Positions 60,336-64,000 of a stretch of 64,000 nt of DNA are shown piece by piece. The stretch is from contig NC_088314.1 of assembly GCF_910592395.1 (NCBI RefSeq), positions 3,226,001-3,290,000 of the forward strand. The letters are read 5' to 3'. The notes under the pieces were generated by a model. The model did no database searches. It was given only the letters and a program-made list of their open reading frames with translations, and was not told the DNA's origin. Origin of the DNA: Lineus longissimus (taxonomy: Eukaryota > Nemertea > Pilidiophora > Heteronemertea > Lineidae). The position numbers and the translations under genes were made by a program. How positions within the stretch are numbered: the first letter of the stretch is position 1; each line of letters starts with the position of its first letter.

Positions 60336-60610
60336 AAGGGACAATGCTATCAGTTGCTCCGAAGTGGCCCTTATTAGGTGAATGGGTGCTTGAGAAAGAC
60401 AACAAGATGATCAATGATGATTAGTATCAGGCCGCATAGTTTTAGTTTTAGTCATTGACTTGATTATCTAAGATCTGAACATTCTCCATGATCGGCTGAA
60501 GACAGAAGGACAGAAGGAACAATACTGTCTTTGTGTCTAATTGGCCCTCATTAGGTAAAGGGGCTCTTGAAGTAGACAAGAGGTGCTGATTGGTATCTGT
60601 CTGTGTAGTT
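60336..60610 (+). repeat. Diverged tandem duplication, period 178 bp
   Basis: A segment at 60336-60440 (AAGGGACAATGCTATC, then TGGCCCTTATTAGGTG and TTGAGAAAGACAA) recurs at 60514-60610 (AAGGAACAATACTGTC, TGGCCCTCATTAGGTA, TTGAAGTAGACAA). Both end near GTTAGT/GTAGTT after GGTATC/AGTATC. Small gaps and substitutions indicate an old duplication. The TGGCCCT-ATTAGG block resembles the repeat at 24351. Confidence 0.6.
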
Positions 60611-63238
60611 GGGTGCCAGTAATTATGGACTGTTTTTTTAACAACATTGTCGAACCTCGGCGACCAGTCACTCTACATGACTCTTACCCACAGAAGGACT
60701 GCACGTCTTGATTCTGAGGTGTGCTTCAATTCAAGTCGATCTAAAGCCTAATACATGAGGATTTCATTGAAAGTATGGTATTCCAAAGAGAAATTGACTA
60801 AACTATTTGTGTCTTTAAAAATAATCGTTGCCAACTTGTCACTCTAATTTCTATAGTATATTATCAGATTGGTATCAAAATAAATTCTTAAATTTCTCAA
60901 AGTCCCTTCTAAATTGATCCCAAATTTGAGATTTCACAGTTACAGCATTAGAATTGGCAAACCAAATATGTTAGAATGTATTTCGAGACCAAGTTGATAA
61001 TAAACCAAATAAATTGGAGTGATATGTTAGTTATAATTATTTTTAGAGCTACAAATAGTTTTGTAAATTTATCTTTGCACTACCATGTTATAAATGAAAG
61101 CCCAGTGGTACAGTTCGGGGGCCAGTTCTTGAAATATGCTCCGTCTGTATCGTCCACATCTTTACTGTACTGATCTCTGGAAACTGGTGTCTGCAGAGAG
61201 TGCTCGGCTTCAGCCTTACTCGCGAATGTATCTTTGACCTGTTAGCTTTAAGCAAGTTTTTCAGAACCAAGTGTGCAAACTCGTTGGTCATGATCACTGG
61301 GCATCTGAGTGAAGGACTGGATTGGGTCTGGTGGAGCCCGGTGAATCAACCTTACACTACGCACTTTTCTCCTGAGGATGGATTTTCAGTTCCCATAACA
61401 GAGCTTCCTCAGTCGAATATGCAAATGCTTTTCTTCTCAGCATCACTTCCCCTGAACCTGCTGATATATCATAAAGATGTCTGATTGGCTTCATCAGAAT
61501 TCCTCGGTTGTTTTTCTTCTTGACCCTTGACGTGTGTTGTTTTTGAACACCATGAAACGCAACTCATTGAAATTTAACGAAGACGTTAATGGGACTCAAT
61601 TAAGGTTATTATCCTGCATGATTTCATTAGAATGTTGAATCATCACCAAATGGTAGAGACCAGTCTTCGGGAGGCAGACATTGAGTAAATACTAGTAGTC
61701 AAAATGGCTGTCATGCACAGCTGTCAGAAAGGACAATCTTGATTTGAAAGTAGACCATGGCTGCAATAATTGTACTTTGGTGTACTCCTTGCCAAAAATT
61801 CATCATTTTCATGGATCGGGGATGGGCAAGGAGGGCGAGTGGCGTAGAGAATTTGCGTACAGAAGCCTTTAGGAGGATATTTTGTGTGTTACACAGAGAG
61901 TCCAAAAAGTGAATGGGGCTGGGAAAAATCAGCTCCTGGGACCTTGATCAGTTAAGATTGGTTCCCAGAAACTACTTACAATTAACTGACCTTGCTTTAT
62001 TTCATTGTTTTCAAAGAGTGTTACTATGATGCTCTGGTGGCTGATGGAATATTGATGGCTTTCAACTAGTAGTAGATGAACAACATTACATCCTTGGGCA
62101 AGATTTGAGATAAATATAGGAATGTGATTTCGACGTCTGCTGAATTTGAGAAAATGGAATATCATCCTGACCACTTAGCTTGGTTGTGTACCCTCGACAA
62201 AAGCTATTGTAGTCGAAAGTGCCTAGAAGAATGGGATCAACACGCTCAACAAGCAAAAACAAATAAAAAGCTGTCCCTTCTAAGTACCAATTAGATTGTA
62301 TTTTAAGTGAACATGGTGTTAAATTCACGTCTGTTTGCCCAAATAATATTTAACTTTGTGAGGTGTATTATTCTATGGTACTGAGATAAGTCTGCATATT
62401 GTACTTTTTGAGTTTCAGTGGTTTAGCAGTAAGGATGAGCGGAAATGATTTAGACAGAACAAATAGTATGACATTATTATGGAATCTGATTTCAAAACCA
62501 CAAACAATGGTCCATATTGAATATCAATGATTCAAGACTGATTTGCATGGTTTGAGGCATCAGCAGCAGTGTATTAGAGCAGTGAGTGATAAAATTGAAT
62601 GCAATAAAAAAAGATTAACCACAACGTCACGAATCTGAAGGATAACGAAGGATAGAGAAAATAATTGGATTGTAAAAATGGACGATTTGACAAAGATTGC
62701 ATTGAAAGTAACTGTCCTCAGCATCAGGTCATTTCCATCAGAATCATACAAGGGAAGGTGTAAATGTATGGTTATGACCCAGGTTAGTGATAATGGCGCA
62801 TTTGTCTTCCTGCGCATGCAACATCGGACTGTTTAATGTAACATTTGAGTAACATTTGACGCTAACCATAAAATCCCCTTACTGCTACATTATGACCAAG
62901 GAATAGAAGGGTTAATTGATAATACAATAGCCTGTCACAAAATGGTGTACAAATGATTCATCATAGCTTCATATGATCATTATAATGTTAGGCTATACCA
63001 AATGTTATATCACTAAGTCAAACGTTATCTAATTTGGGTCAAGACACCTAATTAGGAACCAAATGTTACATTGAACGAGTTACTCAATGTCCGGTAATTG
63101 AGGCTACATGAAAGCATGACACTTCACTTACTAATTGTGTCCTCGCTAGATGCAATTTAACCCACTCCGGTCTCTCAGTTTCCATAGCAATTTGTATAAG
63201 TGATATGAAATGATAAAAAATCGCATCCCAGGGTAGTT
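60611..63238. other. Non-coding stretch, nothing recognised
   Basis: The longest frames, 94 codons at 61200-61484 and 85 codons at 62560-62817, have no motifs and start without good context. No repeats were seen. Confidence 0.4.
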
Positions 63239-63248
63239 GGGGGGGGGG
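63239..63248 (+). repeat. Run of 10 G
   Basis: Ten consecutive G residues, another example of the recurrent G/C homopolymers in this window. Confidence 0.9.
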
Positions 63249-64000
63249 TTATACCCCAACAAGTCCGATTCTTCTTAAAACTGCATACTTATGTGAATGT
63301 GGATGTGTCTCGCCCCAGCAAAGACTTGAGCTTGGCTCTCCACCATACAGAACTTTAAGGTGAAGCCAGCATTTTTAATAACCCACAGGCTGAAGTTCAG
63401 CATGCTCAAGTTATTGCGCATGTGTTAACGTCTGTCCCAACGGGAGCACTGAGAGAACACTGAGTCAACTCCTTGACTCTCCCTCAATGAGTTCGCCCTT
63501 CTCCAAGGTGACACCAGCATTTATCTGAGCAAGCTGCGAAAAACACTTGAAGCCCTGACAAAACAGACCATCAATAAGAAATGTCAGGGATCGGAAACTC
63601 AAGATGAAGAAGTTGAGAAATTGACAAGGAGTGAGGCATTAATGGTATTGACTCAGGAATGTAGCGGTATGTTGCACAGAGGCATGCTTTCCAAGTGAAT
63701 GAAAAGTGCATCTTGTAGTACACTTATACATGTAGTATTCCCAAGAAAATCATGAAAATATAAAAAAGCGAATATCAGCATTTTCTGCAGGAATAATGCA
63801 TGGTGAATGATAAATCATAGGAAATTAACAGTAAAATTCGATAGAAGCGGACAAATCAGTCTCCCCTGGGAGGTCATTATATCATTAATTTAATTCTGTT
63901 TGGATCAGTTATGTTTTTTTTTTTAAGATGATGAGCTTGCATTGGATATTATCAGTTGAACATATGTTCATGTAAAGGCTAGGTTCATGTAATGGACTGT
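63249..64000. other. Non-coding stretch, nothing recognised
   Basis: No open frame above 60 codons is present. A run of 11 T lies at 63914-63924. The window ends in unremarkable AT-rich sequence. Confidence 0.45.

Noticed and set aside
59958-60344. 128-codon minus-strand frame
   Set aside because: No ATG start and no motif; length is within chance expectation.
1-64000. CRISPR array, operon or prophage-like organisation
   Set aside because: No regularly spaced repeats, no gene clusters, and no coding density of the prokaryotic type anywhere in the window.

Overview
This window looks like intergenic or intronic DNA from a eukaryote, most likely a marine invertebrate animal. It is AT-rich, and CG dinucleotides look scarce by eye. 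Stop codons are dense in all six frames. The longest open frame is 158 codons with a non-ATG start, about what chance allows in 64 kb of such sequence. Nothing resembles a bacterial gene array, operon, rRNA, intact tRNA or CRISPR. Relics of tRNA-derived SINEs, long homopolymer runs, a MITE-like inverted-repeat element and four copies of the self-complementary octamer TAGGCCTA point to an animal genome. I could not fix the phylum, and I recognise no protein family.

The best supported features are structural. A MITE-like element of about 510 bp lies at 33172-33680. Its terminal inverted repeats are built from CTCGAG/CGATCG modules and enclose two direct copies of a 110-bp unit. A 37-bp near-perfect palindrome lies at 8677-8713, a 15-bp-stem hairpin at 5040-5074, and paired stem-loops at 23494-23578. 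Further palindromes lie at 6066-6087, 22966-22983 and 32604-32629. There is a 22-nt G run (24092-24113) and a 15-nt C run (29189-29203). A SINE relic on the minus strand lies at 21545-21760, with a second, weaker one at 28559-28600.

At least six places carry diverged tandem duplications with periods of 127-181 bp (near 2.5, 18.4, 24.4, 31.4, 54.1 and 60.4 kb). This suggests that local duplication of roughly nucleosome-length segments is common here.

No gene can be called with confidence. Several short open segments have protein-like composition and sometimes plausible splice sites, and are listed as low-confidence exon candidates. The best are 31266-31403 on the minus strand (46 open codons, acceptor CAG, donor GTGAGT, with a degenerate partial duplicate upstream), 54679-54873 on the plus strand, and 56922-57160 on the minus strand. 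Two possible first exons on the plus strand are 31758-31818 (TATA-like box, leader, ATG at a GTAAGT donor) and 38109-38132 (ATGGCGGAT opening eight codons before GTAAGT). None is linked to another into a gene model. The remaining stretches hold nothing I could identify.
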